DNA of 64,000 bases from Perognathus longimembris pacificus (lineage: Eukaryota > Chordata > Mammalia > Rodentia > Heteromyidae), in assembly GCF_023159225.1 (NCBI RefSeq), contig NC_063169.1, positions 61,405,934 to 61,469,933 of the forward strand, in the 5' to 3' direction. The notes below the pieces were generated by a model. The model worked only from the letters and a program-made list of their open reading frames with translations. It was not told the origin of the DNA and ran no database searches. The translations under genes and the position numbers were made by a program. Shown here one piece after another: positions 43,016 to 54,129 of the stretch; the stretch's first letter is position 1, and each line of letters opens with the position of its first letter.

Positions 43016-43995
43016 CCAGAAATTGAAATAGCTCAAGTAGTGAAAATAATATTTACCTTATAAAAAGGAATTGGGATAGATGGTGAAAGATTGGCAAGAT
43101 GTAGAAGGCTATTGAAGCTCAGTGGTAAATCTGTGGAAACACATTGTTTAAATGAATTCTTTATGACATAATCATTCTTTCAGTGTGTCTTTGAACATTT
43201 CTTATAGAAAATTTTATGTAATTTGTTCAAGGTGTGTTATAAATGTCAAACATATATGATTCTCAGTAGCTCAGATCTCTAGGTAAAAATTCCAATGTTC
43301 AAATCTAGATCACTAAATTGGTGAAGAAATATAAGAAGGGCAGACTCTGGCTATAGTATACAGAGGGCAAAAAATAAAATAAAATACCCCTAAGAGACTA
43401 GTGTTCTAGTGACTAAATGCAAAGAGGAGCTAGCAGCTTAAAGCACAACCAGGTTACAGTTGTTGACTGTATGTCATTTCTGGAGCTCAGTGAGTATTAC
43501 CTGAATGAGATATGTGCTGCTTACTTTATAATGTAATTCTCTTCACAGTACACGGCCTCCCCTGCTCCTCTGGCCTCTTTACTTTCCCAAAGATCAGAGG
43601 CTTTATTTAGCTCAACATCGCAGCTTCAACAATTAAATCAATAAGGGGCACATAGCAGATGCTTAAAAAGCATCGTTTAATGAATGGTTCCAATGTCCTT
43701 ATTTAAAAGTTCTTGTTCTCATCCTTTCTCGGGAGGCGTCTGAGCTGCTGACCTATCAGCACCTCTATGTGTGGTTCTGGAAGCCCACGTGAGCGGGGCA
43801 GCTGTCCAGGTGCTCTCCAGAGGAGAGCTCCCCCAACACCCCCAATGGATGTCACAAGCTTCAGAGAGTCCCACACCCTGTATGCACTATTGCTTTCTCT
43901 ATATGTACATGCCGGTCATGAAGTTTGGTTTATAAATTAAGATGATTAACAAAAATCATGAAGGAATAGGAATTCTACTAGAATGAAAGTTATGT
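43016..43995. other. Unique sequence
   Basis: No repeat family or exon is recognised. AT-rich in the first half and GC-richer near 43730-43880. Confidence 0.42.
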
Positions 43996-44231
43996 ATTAC
44001 TGGGAGCAGTAGCTCACACTCATATTCCCAGCTGTCAGGACACTGAAAGCTGAGGAGCTCAGTTCCAAATCAGGCCAGGTAGAAAAAGCTCATGAAACTT
44101 TTCTCCAGTGAATCAGCATAAAACCAAGACGTGGAGATGTGGCTCAAATGTAGCACCACCCTTGAGGGAAAATTTTTAAGAAGCTGAAGGACAGTACCCC
44201 AGCCCTGAGTTAAGACCCCAGTACTGGCACA
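43996..44231 (+). mobile_element. 7SL/tRNA composite SINE, diverged
   Basis: The left half shows 'gagcagtagctcacactcat' and 'attcccagctgtcaggacac'. The right half shows 'gatgtggctcaaatgtagca', 'cagccctgagttaagacccc' and 'agtactggca'. Substitutions and indels are frequent. Confidence 0.8.
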
Positions 44232-45490
44232 GAAACAACACAACCACAAAATTACAGGGGTGCCATTTCTCTCAAAATCTTAGCGTACTTTTCCCTTTTT
44301 TGCTTAACGGTTGTGCTATATAGCATCTTAGGAATATGAGAATTAGTAGCATACCTCCTTTTTTTTTTTTTTTTGCTTGGAGGATATTATTAAGTAAAGT
44401 AAAAGTCATCTAAAAACCAGCAGTGGGATTCTATGACCATCTAATCAGAAAGGCGACTGTAAGTTACTCAGTGGAGGGTAAGGTATGCAGAGCAGACACT
44501 CTGGACAATGGGACAATTCACCGGCCAGGCAGAGACATGGAAGATTTGTTGTGACTCAGAATAGTATGCAGCATAAAACGTGCTCATTATCTGTTTCTAG
44601 AATAAATAATGGAACATTAAATAAACGGACTATTAAACAATTCCATTGAATGTTTTTGGAATTATGGTTGATTTTAGGTAACCAAACCCTCAGAGAGTCA
44701 AACTAGACATAAAAGTGGTTTATTATATGCCACAGTAACTGTTCTCACTGAGCCGTGGCTTCCTTCTCTCTAAGCATGAATTAATGTTTCTCATCATCTT
44801 GTTTTCTGCTCTGGCACTGGAACCGACGCTGAGTTTCAATGTCCACATGTTTGATCTTAGACAGCCAGCTGTCCTGTGTGCCGGTACGGCAGCCACGACT
44901 CCATTCACGCAAGGTTTGTGAGCGTGCTGTAATGATGCCGTTGTTGGCCTCATTATTTGATGACTGGCCAGGGAGTGCTCTAGGATGCTCTAACCTGGAA
45001 ATCGAATTAAATGGCATTTTTATTATTTTTGAAAAGACTCGTAGAAGTCACACTGTAAGATTTATAGAATACTGCTTTGGGTCCCTCGTCAGTGTCCTCG
45101 TTGCACAAAAGAAACAAGAGAAATTGCGTTTTTCTGTGTCAAGCGTGGCACCTAGTTTGGCATTCTAAGCCTGAATCAAAATCAGGCCCCTCTCCTTGAA
45201 CCCTATTTTTTGTGTTAATTTAAACTATGATTAAAATAGGTTGATAACTAGTTTATAGTCTCTGTTATAGAATTTTTGTTGTAGCTCAAGGCCTGGAAAT
45301 AGCAATTAAATTAGAGACTCACAGTCACGCATTTCACAGTGATAAATGCCCTGTGAATATTTAGACTATTAGCAAAGGTAAAATATTTTTAGTCTGCCTT
45401 CAGTGTATTTAATGTTCTTCTTTCTTGTGATCCACTTTTGCCAGCCAATTTCAAGTGATTATTCCAATGCTGATGAGATTTTATTTTGAG
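44232..45490. other. Unique sequence, regulatory texture at 45.2-45.5 kb
   Basis: A T-run occurs near 44359-44374. At 44720-45170 both strands carry open frames of 70-109 codons and the minus strand has an AATAAA-like word near 44720, but no protein family is recognised. From about 45180 the sequence is AT-rich, repeat-free and dense in TTAATT/CAATTA words, like many conserved non-coding elements. Confidence 0.35.
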
Positions 45491-46089
45491 GGGAATTCTC
45501 ACAGGTCTTCTCTGCCCCTCAAAAAGTTCATGTTGTCAAGAAAGTTCACAATTGTATTTTTTCCCCATAGAAATCATTGACAATAGAAAACTAAAAGAAG
45601 TAGATTTGCTTTTAATTAAGATTGTAATTGCTATAAAGCTGGTTATATCCCTGTGTGTGTATGTCTTGTGCATACCCACTTGACTTCAAAAAGATGCATG
45701 TTTTAAATATCCAGCTGTCACATGACTATTTCATTTAAAAATATTCCGATTACATGAATTTATAGTGTTCCTGAGAGTATTTTTAGCCTATTATTCAAAC
45801 TCTTTAATGAAGGCCAGGGAAATCAAACTAGGCCATGTTTTTATAAACAAAGGCTGTCAGGCCTGTGGCTTTGGCTCCACCAGAAATGGCAGTAACCCCA
45901 GGTTTGCATGGCTCATGAGTTTACACAGGGTCCCCATGTGTTTCACATATGTGTTCCCACGCAGACATCTCTGGTACCAGTTAGTCCCTTCCACTTTCAT
46001 GTTCTCCATCTGTGCTGAGCCTTCTCATGTGCTGAAGGTGTCCCTGAGCTACTTTACTGCCAGGCCTGGAGAGCCTTCCCTCAGCAACT
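45491..46089. other. Unique sequence
   Basis: No repeat is recognised. The 135-codon frame at 45765-46172 runs through it and into the next element without any domain that I can name. Confidence 0.4.
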
Positions 46090-46170
46090 CTGACCTGGGG
46101 GCGTGGCCTCCCAGGCTGGATGGCAACCCTGCCTTCCTATTGGCTCGTGACCTGACCACCCATTGGTCCT
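46090..46170. promoter_or_regulatory. GC-box and paired CCAAT-box cluster
   Basis: GGGGGCGTGGCC at 46097-46108 is an SP/KLF-type box. ATTGG follows at 46139-46143 and at 46162-46166, two CCAAT boxes on the minus strand spaced 23 bp apart. TGACC nuclear-receptor half-sites lie between them. A GC-box with two CCAAT boxes is promoter-like for a minus-strand transcript, but no TATA box, CpG island or exon is visible nearby. Confidence 0.35.
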
Positions 46171-46737
46171 GAGGCCTGTGGCCTTCCTGTCCCTCTGCCT
46201 CCCACTGCATCCACCTGCTCTGCTTCCCACACAGGACTCCATTCTAAGAGTGGACTGACAGAGCTTCCAACTGCTTACCTAGGCGTTTGTGAAGCCGCCA
46301 TTAATAGTGACTTGCTTTGTATTTTAGCTCCGTTTCCTTGAGTCTGGTACCCTGTGTCCTGGGAGCATTGCGCCCATAGTTTCTTGGTATCCAATCCGTA
46401 CTGTACAAACCAGGATTCCCTTTGTTTAGAATGTCAACTGAGAATATAGCCTTTTCATTCATGAGCTTATGAATCCCGAAGTCTATGTGCAATGCTGAAC
46501 GTTCTTACTCCCAGGCACAACCTCAGTGGCCTAAAGAGGAGCCCCAGCTTCTAAAGGACACGCCATCTCCTGTGAGCACCACCACCCTATAGACCAAGCC
46601 TTTCACGCATGGCCTTAAGGTGAATCCGAACCTCTAGACTGTAGCATGAGGTGATTTTATTACAGGAACCCTTAGGGCCTCTCCCAGTTGAAGAGGCCTC
46701 CTTTCTTAACACAATTACATCAGGAGCGTGTGGGTTT
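46171..46737. other. Unique sequence
   Basis: No repeat or exon is recognised between the CCAAT cluster and the next SINE. Confidence 0.42.
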
Positions 46738-46940
46738 TGTGATGCTGGGGTTTGAACTCCTGGCCTAACACTTGCTTGGTAACTGCTCTACCAGTTAAGA
46801 CATACCCCCCCCCACACACACACCCTTATTTGAGTTAATTTATTTTTCAGATAAGGTCTTGTACTTATGCTGAGACCTCTTACCTTCACTTGTGACGTAG
46901 CTGGGATTATCAACATGTACTACTGTGCTTGAACCTCTCA
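46738..46940 (-). mobile_element. Older tRNA/7SL composite SINE, antisense
   Basis: The plus strand gives 'gctggggtttgaactcctgg' and 'cacttgcttggtaactgctc', then a C9-(CA)n linker at about 46806-46828, then 'gtagctgggattatcaacat'. It resembles the subfamily at 38.5 and 48.6 kb. Confidence 0.7.
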
Positions 46941-48029
46941 ATCTAGGATACATACAAACCCTAGCAAATGGGCAGTCTTCTGTTTAATTTCATACCTGTA
47001 CAGGTGCAATGGTATTAACTATAGTCCCATTTTCACTTTCGTCAAATCTGTCAGTGATTGTTCAAGTTAAGGACAACTCGACATTTTTATAACTTTAAAA
47101 CAAAGCAAAACAAAACAAGAAAACTTCCTGCCTTGAATCAGGGTCCCTAATTGTCTCAGATTTCCTTGAGGGAAACTCTGTTGCCCAGTTTTATGGGATT
47201 AAAAAAAAAAAAGATATTTACTTTACAGAAGAAATTTTTTTTCAGTTGTGTGGACAATATATGTTACAATGAATGCAAACATTTGGGAGATTAAACATGA
47301 CATGTTCGTAAATAAGGCTTGAGTTTAGCTCACGCCTGTTGAAATTTTGGTTTTTCGATATACCATGGAAAACACAGCGCTCTCCAATTCCTGTTTATGA
47401 GGAAGTCTTTTCCTGACCATGTTCATCTCCCTCAGAGAACAGTTAGTTCTTCAGGAGAAAGACTTTCCCAAAGGGGGAAAAGACCCTGCTAACCCTCATT
47501 TGCTGCCTGCCTTTCCTTTCATATTGTTTCAACTTCAGTTTGAAATGTGTGCTTAGATGAAATTTTTGTTTCGTGGGAACCACTCGATTTATGGCTGAAA
47601 TGAGTCTCTAAGAAACAAACCTCCTGCACTTTCGAATGTACGTCTCACTGGTTTTAGTAAAGAAGATTTTTTGTTATGTGTGTTTTTGTATAACCCTACA
47701 ATCTCATGGGAGAACAATGGTGATGCGTGTATTTCCATTGACAAATTCCTGTGAAGTAGAGACGTGCCGTAGACCTAGTGTTAACCGTTGGCTGATCATA
47801 GCTGTGTTCAGAGGCTTTGTTAGATCTAAGTGGCTGGCACCTTGCTCTGCACAGGCATAGGCCCTCGCCCAAATCTTCTCCTTCTTTATCTCCTTCCCCC
47901 CAGTAGTAGTTTATAGACTAATTAGACTGAGAAGGGGGCTTCTGTGTGGCTGGAGTGAGGGGATCTTGGTGGGCATCACCCAAGCAAAGCAGAAGGCCAA
48001 GGTGAACACAGTCTTACCCAAGAGGAGGC
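46941..48029. other. Unique sequence, regulatory texture at 47.2-47.9 kb
   Basis: An A-run lies near 47201-47211. From 47210 to about 47865 the DNA is repeat-free with an even, motif-rich composition suggestive of a conserved element. No exon with good splice sites is evident. Confidence 0.35.
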
Positions 48030-48400
48030 TTTGCATCTTCGTCTACAAGGACTGCGCCAACAAATACCCTAGATTAGGTGGCTTATCAATCACAGATGTT
48101 TCATCCTCATAGTTTTGGAATCTGAGAAATCCAAGATCAAGGCACCCACGGGCTGGTGTCTGCAGAGGATCCACTTTCTGCTCTGAAAACATCTGTCTCC
48201 TTGCTTTGACCTCATGGGGCAAGGCAAGGCAGCTCTTTGAAGCTTCTTGCATAGGGACATTAATCTCATTTGTGAGGGCTCCTCCCTCGTGACCCAGTCA
48301 CCTCTCCTAGGCCCCGCCTCCTACCACCTTGTCATTGGGAGACGAGGTTCCACACAGGATTTTTAGGGGAACATGGTGATTCTACACTGACCTGCTACTT
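48030..48400 (-). mobile_element. Ancient interspersed repeat of uncertain family
   Basis: Ordered words 'aaataccctagattaggtgg', 'catagttttggaatctgaga', 'ccaagatcaaggcaccc', 'gcactaatctc'-like 'gacattaatctcatttgtga' and 'cctaggccccgcctcctacc' match a very common mammalian repeat ('ctgggtggcttataaacaac', 'ttctggaggctgggaagtcc'). I recognise it but cannot name its family or true strand with confidence. Confidence 0.55.
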
Positions 48401-48574
48401 GTATTATCCAGATCGTTCTGTCACCCTAAAAGGTCGAACTCCCTGCTGGCTGATTATGCCACAGGACATCTGAGCTACTACGAAACACTGGTAATCATAG
48501 TAGCTGGCTTTGCCCATCTCTCTGCAAATAGCAGTCCTTAAAGCCATCCTTTTTTTTTTTCCACTGAAATGTTT

Positions 48575-48785
48575 TTGTCATCACTGGAGTTTGAACTCAG
48601 GACCTCAAGCTTGGTGGCCATCTTCTACCACTGAACCATGCCCTCAGTCCCTCTCCCCCTTTTTGGTTGTGCTGTTATTTTTTCAGGCAAGGTCTTATCT
48701 CACATTTTTGCTCAAGGTGGACCTGAGACCACAATCCTCCCTACCTATGCCTCCCACATAGCTTGGGTGACAGATGCCCAGCTTA
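48575..48785 (-). mobile_element. Older tRNA/7SL composite SINE, antisense
   Basis: A T-run at about 48549-48560 precedes 'ggagtttgaactcaggacct' and 'ctaccactgaaccatgccct', followed by 'tttttcaggcaaggtcttat' and 'gcctcccacatagcttgggt'. Diverged. Confidence 0.75.
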
Positions 48786-51289
48786 TTGGTTGAGATGAGG
48801 TATTACTGACTTGCCCCAGTATGGCCCCCAACCAGGCTCCGCCTGCTCTCTACCTCCTGATTAGAAGCATGAGGGAGCCTGTGGCTTCCTTCTTGGGAAT
48901 CTTTGTCCAGAGGGGCGGGAGATGGGCTTGACCTGCGTCATCAACCGTTCATAACTGCAGGGAGGCATTTCTCACACTGATCTCCCAGTGCTGAGGCTTT
49001 AGCTCCCTCCTTGGGAAATATGAGTCATTATTTACTTTATGTGATTAGAGCAGGCTCTAATTCACTTCCTCCTGCACTGAAGCCTATTTGTTACCTTTTA
49101 ATAATTACATCCAAATGCTCTTTGAAAGGGCTTCATTTTCCTTTTGAAGCTGTGGAGGGAATTTTCCTCCCAGACTCCTCTTTCCTGAACAGCTGAGCTG
49201 TCCAGCTATGCAGCCTGGTCTCTAATGCTGGGTTTGGTCAGCTGTGTTCAGGAGCAGAGTCAGGACTACCTTTCCAGAATTACACTTTCACAAGTGACTC
49301 CTGAATCTTTCATTGGTTTTTAGGCAGTAATTAAATGAGAGGCATGATTCGTTATTCTCATCCTGATTCATAATTCTTAAAGGGATTCAGGTCTGTCCTC
49401 CAACTCCAGCAGCAAGGGCTCTGGGTTTCTTGTCATTTACCACACACCTTAGACTTGTCTCACTCAGGTTTCAACTATTCTGGCTTATGCTCCTCATACT
49501 GTGATTCTCCTCCGTCTGCAAGATATAAAGGGGGAAAAAATGGATTGTGTAAGGGTTGGAATTCCTGCAGAGATATTTGCCATATAGATTTAAAGCAGAG
49601 CTTCTATTTTCCTAATAGCTATAATAATAAAAATAATGGCAAAGTGGTTTGTGTGAGCTATTTCTCAGGGTATTATCTGTGCCTGCCCCTGAATAGCAAA
49701 ATGCTGCTTCTCCAACTTAGAGAGCTGCCTATGAGCTGGATACATTAGGAATGCTGCCGGGTCAGCTCTTACCTGAAGTCAGTGCATGACCTACGACCTC
49801 TGCCCATGGCCTAGAGAAGCCTTCCCAGACAGCACGAGGCTGCCAGTCTCAGGTCTGCTTTCCTAGATTAAGTGTACCTTGCCAGACGCTAGTCCTGTTA
49901 TTCCTTACATGGGGGAAAACATGTAAAACTTGGTTGACCTTCAGGATCAGGGCAGAGGACACGGTGGAAGCTGTACTGAATTTAATTTAATGTTCTGTAA
50001 CAAACAAGGGGGAAAGATATAGAGATAGTGATTTTGAGGGAAATGTTAATTATCCCAAGCTTAATTACAGATAACATCATGAGAAGAATACATAAAAGGC
50101 TTGAAGAGCAGCCAACGTATTTCCCTAAGAACATTAAAAAATGATTGTTGTTTACAATTCACAAATCGCACAGACATAAAGCTGAAATGGGAGGAGAGAG
50201 AGAGAGAGAGAGCCAGGCTTGCAGTAAGACTTGCTATTTTCCAATCAGTTCAGGAAAGAAGTGTTAAGATTTGTGGTGAGTTCAGTGTCTTAGGAGCCAA
50301 TGAGATACTCTACATCTTTAAAATAAAAAATTAGCAAATCACCAGCACACACACGCACACAGGCTGAAATAAAATTCTAAGAGACGACACAACGCAAATT
50401 AAAAAAATAAATAATTTATGAGGTCTTAGGCAAGGGAATTACAAGTAAAACAGAACGTGCTGACATTTATCTCCTTGTAAGTACAATAGGAAGAAAAGAA
50501 AGGCGAGGCGCGATCTGTTCCTGTCACTTCAGTACTGAATCCAGTGATAGGAAAATCTGCCTTTTTGCCCCAAAGTAATTATCAGTCACAGCAGCAGTGA
50601 ATGACTTGTATTATCTATTCTCCTCTTTCTATATGCTATTTTGTCTAGCTTTTTTTGTGTGTGTTTTGCTTTGTTTCTAAACAATTGGTATGTGCTACTG
50701 CTTTGTTACTTCTAAAAGTGAGTTTTGAGGTCATGGGCGTGGCATTTGAAAGGTTGGGTTTAGAGATGTTTGAAGAGCCATTGAGGTTCCTAATCCCTTG
50801 GAGCCAAAGAGACCGCTCTTCTTGTGATGGATACCAGCCTCTGTTCAGGGCCTTGGGGTTCTGGCCTGGGACAGTAGGTCCCCAGTGATGTGGCTTTCTA
50901 TACTACAGGCCAGGTATGGGACAGGCTTGTGGGATTCGCATGGCATTCAGAGGTCTCAACACTTGGTACTTTTTCCAAAGAATGACAAGAAGTGGGGGGA
51001 AGAAGGGAGGGCGCGGGGGCTAGGGGAGTGTTGGAGAGTATAAGTCATAAAGGAAAGACAAATGGGCAGATTAATTCATATGTTTATTGAAACATGAGAG
51101 ATACAGCAATGCTAATCTGAGTTTGAATTGAATGAATGAATGAATAATGAATGGCCTGAGTAAGTGAATGATGAAGACTAGCTTGGAGGTTTCTACTAGA
51201 TGACAGCATTAAGGGGTCGCTCTTTTTTGTTGTTACTTTGTAAAGATTTTCCTTCCCGTTGTGAGCTCTTTTTTTCTCCCCTCTCTCTT
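48786..51289. other. Unique sequence, regulatory texture at 49.0-49.8 kb
   Basis: The stretch at about 49011-49760 is repeat-free. It has an AP-1-like 'atgagtcattatttac', TAATTAAAT-type homeodomain words near 49330 and a run of AT-rich motifs around 49615-49645. The rest holds a (GA)n run at 50194-50212 and a short (GAAT)n patch near 51131-51147, with no gene or dispersed repeat recognised. Confidence 0.35.
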
Positions 51290-51395
51290 TTTGTTGCCAG
51301 TATTGGCTTGAACTCGGGGCCTGGACATTTGTCCCTCAGCTTGTTCCCACCACAGTGGCTCTCTGCCACTTGAGACTCAGCTCTACTTGCTGATG
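51290..51395 (-). mobile_element. tRNA-like half of a composite SINE, antisense
   Basis: The plus strand gives 'attggcttgaactcggggcc', 'cttgttcccaccacagtggc' and 'gccacttgagactcagctct' and then stops. Only the Geo-type half remains. Confidence 0.78.
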
Positions 51396-51529
51396 AATAG
51401 GAGGAAATATACTCATTGCAGTGAATTTGTTTGTATCACATGAAGTTGATCACAAATGAATACATCAGTGGCATTTACAATGCAGTACAACAGTCACCGC
51501 TGTCTGTTCCTAAACCTATCTTTGGCTCC

Positions 51530-51850
51530 AAAAAAAGGCTTTGAATACATTAAATTTAAAAAAACCACTCCCTGTTTCTTCCTCCTCTGTCCCCTAGCAA
51601 CCACAAGCTGCTTGCTGCCTTCCTGGCTTTTGCCTTTTCTGGATATTTTATATAAATTGCATCCTGCAATATGTCTGGATGCATAACTTAGCATAATGTT
51701 TTCAAATCTTATCCATGTTATTATATATATATATATGTATCAGTTCTTAAATCTTTCTATGGCTACATAATATTCTGTGTATGAATGCACCAATATTTGT
51801 TGACGAATGTCTGAGTTGTGTCCATTTGACTTTTGGGAGTAGTGAAATGA
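51530..51850 (-). mobile_element. Old L1 (L1M type) 3' region, antisense
   Basis: The plus strand carries 'cccctagcaaccacaagctg', 'gccttttctggatattttat', 'acttagcataatgttttcaa', 'tatggctacataatattctg' and 'gtccatttgacttttgggag', the reversed order of ancient L1M 3' ends. A (TA)n patch at 51721-51736 has grown inside it. Confidence 0.82.
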
Positions 51851-52348
51851 AACCTTTTTGAAAAAATGTTTCTTGAGATGTCATTGGAGGCCAAGATTAT
51901 AGAATCAACTGGGAGAAAGAATAAAAAGGTATTTAAAGCACATTAATACTGCACGAAGAGAGTCTTTAATTCAGAATGCTTTCAGCAGTCTCTCTAACAC
52001 ATGGCTTACAATTTTTCATTATTACTTGAAAATCTAAAATGGTCTCTATTGATCTGGGTATAATACCAGATTTGGGGGTGCAATCTCCGACGGTCATAAG
52101 GGACACTCACAAGAATCTTCAAATCAAGGCCTCATTCAGTGGAAATGTAGAACTCAGCCCGCAGCAGGGCGCTGTGACCCAGGGCCTGCACAAAGTTGTC
52201 CAAGCAACTCTAGAGCTGCCCTGCATACATGGGAGAAGCCCTCCACCCCATCGCTAGCCTCTCAATAGGAGGAGCCTGGCACATCTCGCTCTCACAGACT
52301 CGTCCGAGGAGCTCAGGGGTCCCAAAAGCAAAGTCATGAAAGACATGA

Positions 52349-52349
<1 letters not shown>
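51851..52349. other. Unique sequence
   Basis: No repeat or exon is recognised up to the AC tracts. Confidence 0.45.

Positions 52350-52386
<37 letters not shown>
52350..52386. repeat. (CA)n microsatellite, first of a pair
   Basis: A pure CA run of 37 bp, separated from the next AC run by about 37 bp of sequence that itself contains short ACAC words. Confidence 0.96.
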
Positions 52387-52388
<2 letters not shown>

Positions 52389-52422
52389 CAAAGACGCAAC
52401 ACAGACACACACTAATCAAAGA

Positions 52423-52423
<1 letters not shown>

Positions 52424-52460
<37 letters not shown>
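52424..52460. repeat. (AC)n microsatellite, second of a pair
   Basis: A pure AC run of 37 bp. With the first run it forms a compound AC locus, and the open frames through it on both strands are artefacts. Confidence 0.96.
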
Positions 52461-52463
<3 letters not shown>

Positions 52464-52714
52464 ACTCCTTCATAAATCATCGAGTTGTAGATGTTTGTTT
52501 CCTTGCGAGGTTTTCTGGGCTATCACAAAGGAGGGCCGCAGAGGGCTGGAGTGACTTTGTTGATAAGTGATCAATTACAGGGGTCTGAGCTAACTGGATG
52601 TTTTGTTTATTAACACATGCTAAAAGCAGAAGCAATTTTTCCTCAATTTTAAAGTCAGGCTGCTTTTGTCAAGAAACCATTATGTACACTTAAGTTGGAA
52701 TCCAGGACAGAGAT

Positions 52715-52985
52715 GAGCTATTAGTTAGGTCACTGGAGGTGTGACCTTAAAGGCGATGCTGAGACCCTGGTCCTCCCTCTTGCCCTCTCGGCTTCCCCAT
52801 TGCCAAGAGTTGAGCAGCTTCTTCTACCACAGATGCCCCCTTACCACAGGCCCCCAAAACTACAAGCCAAGTGGCCATCAGCTGAATACCCTAAAACTCA
52901 GAGGAAACATTCACCTTTCCTCGTAACGTGATTTGTCCTGGGTATCTTGTCCTCACAGTGGGAAGCCGACTAGCCAGCTGCATGG
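52715..52985 (+). mobile_element. MaLR-type LTR 3' part
   Basis: The order 'ttaggtcactggaggtgtga', 'ccattgccaagagttgagca', 'taccacaggcccccaaaac', 'aacattcacctttcctcgta' and 'cacagtgggaagccgactag' matches the 3' portion of mammalian MaLR-type LTRs. Diverged. The 5' part is not clear. Confidence 0.65.
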
Positions 52986-53531
52986 CTAGCTGGGACGGCA
53001 TGTTTGGCTTTCTCTCATTGGCAGAGACAAAATTTAGGGAAGTGATCACTAATTCAAGTTCTGAAGATTTGGGGGTGATGGATATCTGGGGGCTTCCTGG
53101 ATTGTTAGCAGAAAGAATGATCCAGTTTCACAGAAGTCATCTTCCAGTCCACAAGCAGCCTTCGTGGGCTGGTGACTGCAGACAGTGGGTTGGTTTTCTG
53201 GACTCCCAGCTGCGTGTTGTGACTGGCTCTAGGTTTACACATGGTCTGGCCATTGTCCAGGCATATGTGCAGTCCTTCATGTGTGCTAACCCCCTCCGTG
53301 GAGGGCACCTCATGAAGAGTTCATTTGTACTTTGGAAACCAGGTCCTACCAGGCAGTCCCTAGGACAGCACCCTCACTGGTGTTGGGTGAGGTGACAAAG
53401 CAGAGATTTCATTATCTGTGAGCAGAGCTGTCATCTGACAGCTCAGCCTGGCATGGGGTACCACATGCCAATCCCTGGCTGTAGGGGCCTTTGATGTAAG
53501 TGGCTAGGGCTTTATTTACAGAACTATAATT
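52986..53531. other. Unique sequence
   Basis: GC-richer than average. The 155-codon frame at 52928-53395 starts inside the MaLR LTR and runs through this stretch. It has no domain and is judged chance. Confidence 0.42.
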
Positions 53532-53600
53532 CAATTACATGTATTGAATTCTTACCACACACTAGGCATGATAATAAATACATCCATGCATTTTCCCCAC
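53532..53600 (-). mobile_element. MIR/L2-type fragment, antisense
   Basis: The words 'gtattgaattcttaccacac' and 'actaggcatgataataaata' resemble the reversed 'tattgagcacctactatgtg' end of MIR/L2-type repeats. Short and diverged. Confidence 0.45.
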
Positions 53601-53740
53601 TTATTTCACTCAGTAAAAATAGGAAATGGATTCTACATCCCAACCTCAGAGCTCCCTGCCGGGTGGCTGATAGTTTCCATGAGGGCACAGAGCCTTCCTC
53701 TGCCCATCGGCTTCCTTTCTGTGGGTGCTGATCGCAGTGA

Positions 53741-53998
53741 AACACAGTGAAAGTCCATGTGGAAGCTCGCTTGCTGGAGAAACTAACCTTGGATGTAAAG
53801 AAAGGGCATGAAGTCACTAAACCACACTGAATACTTGGGGACTCTGCTGCTTTGAAAGTAGGAGATGCTTTGGGGGTGTTCCTTTCTGAAGGGTCGTCTG
53901 GTAATGCTGAGGACATAGCCAAGACAGCCATTCCTGTGGATTCTGAATTAGATAAAAGTAAACTTGATTCTCTTTTGCATCTTGAATGCAGCAAATCA
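53741..53998 (+). pseudogene. Possible degraded coding stretch, unidentified
   Basis: One plus-strand frame is open for 29 codons, hits a single TGA at 53828-53830, and continues for 56 codons to a TAG at 53999. Its composition is protein-like, with Lys, Glu, Asp, Leu and Ser in amphipathic patterns (for example SELDKSKLDSLLHLE). I do not recognise a parent gene. No poly-A tail or target duplication is visible. The minus strand is also open for 171 codons (53524-54039), so the signal may simply reflect composition. Confidence 0.2.
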
Positions 53999-54129
53999 TA
54001 GCTATTAAACTGTGTATGTACATCCCAACGATATCTCATTTACACTTATACAAGTAGCAGTTTATGTAGAAATTACCTCTCAGGGTTGGAGCTATGCCAT
54101 GTGTACAATTTGCTTTTTAATTGGGTTGT

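Noticed and set aside
44781..45168. Possible processed pseudogene with an AATAAA-like word near 44720
   Set aside because: There is no poly-A tract or target duplication, and neither strand's peptide resembles a known protein.
52350..52460. Possible CRISPR-like array (repeat-spacer-repeat pattern)
   Set aside because: The repeats are plain AC microsatellites in a mammalian genome and there is only one spacer-like gap.
52928..53395. 155-codon plus-strand frame
   Set aside because: It begins inside a MaLR-type LTR, has no recognisable domain and lacks a supported start or splice context.
53524..54039. 171-codon minus-strand frame, the longest in the window
   Set aside because: No domain is visible, it overlaps an antisense MIR/L2 fragment at one end, and the opposite strand has a competing protein-like frame.
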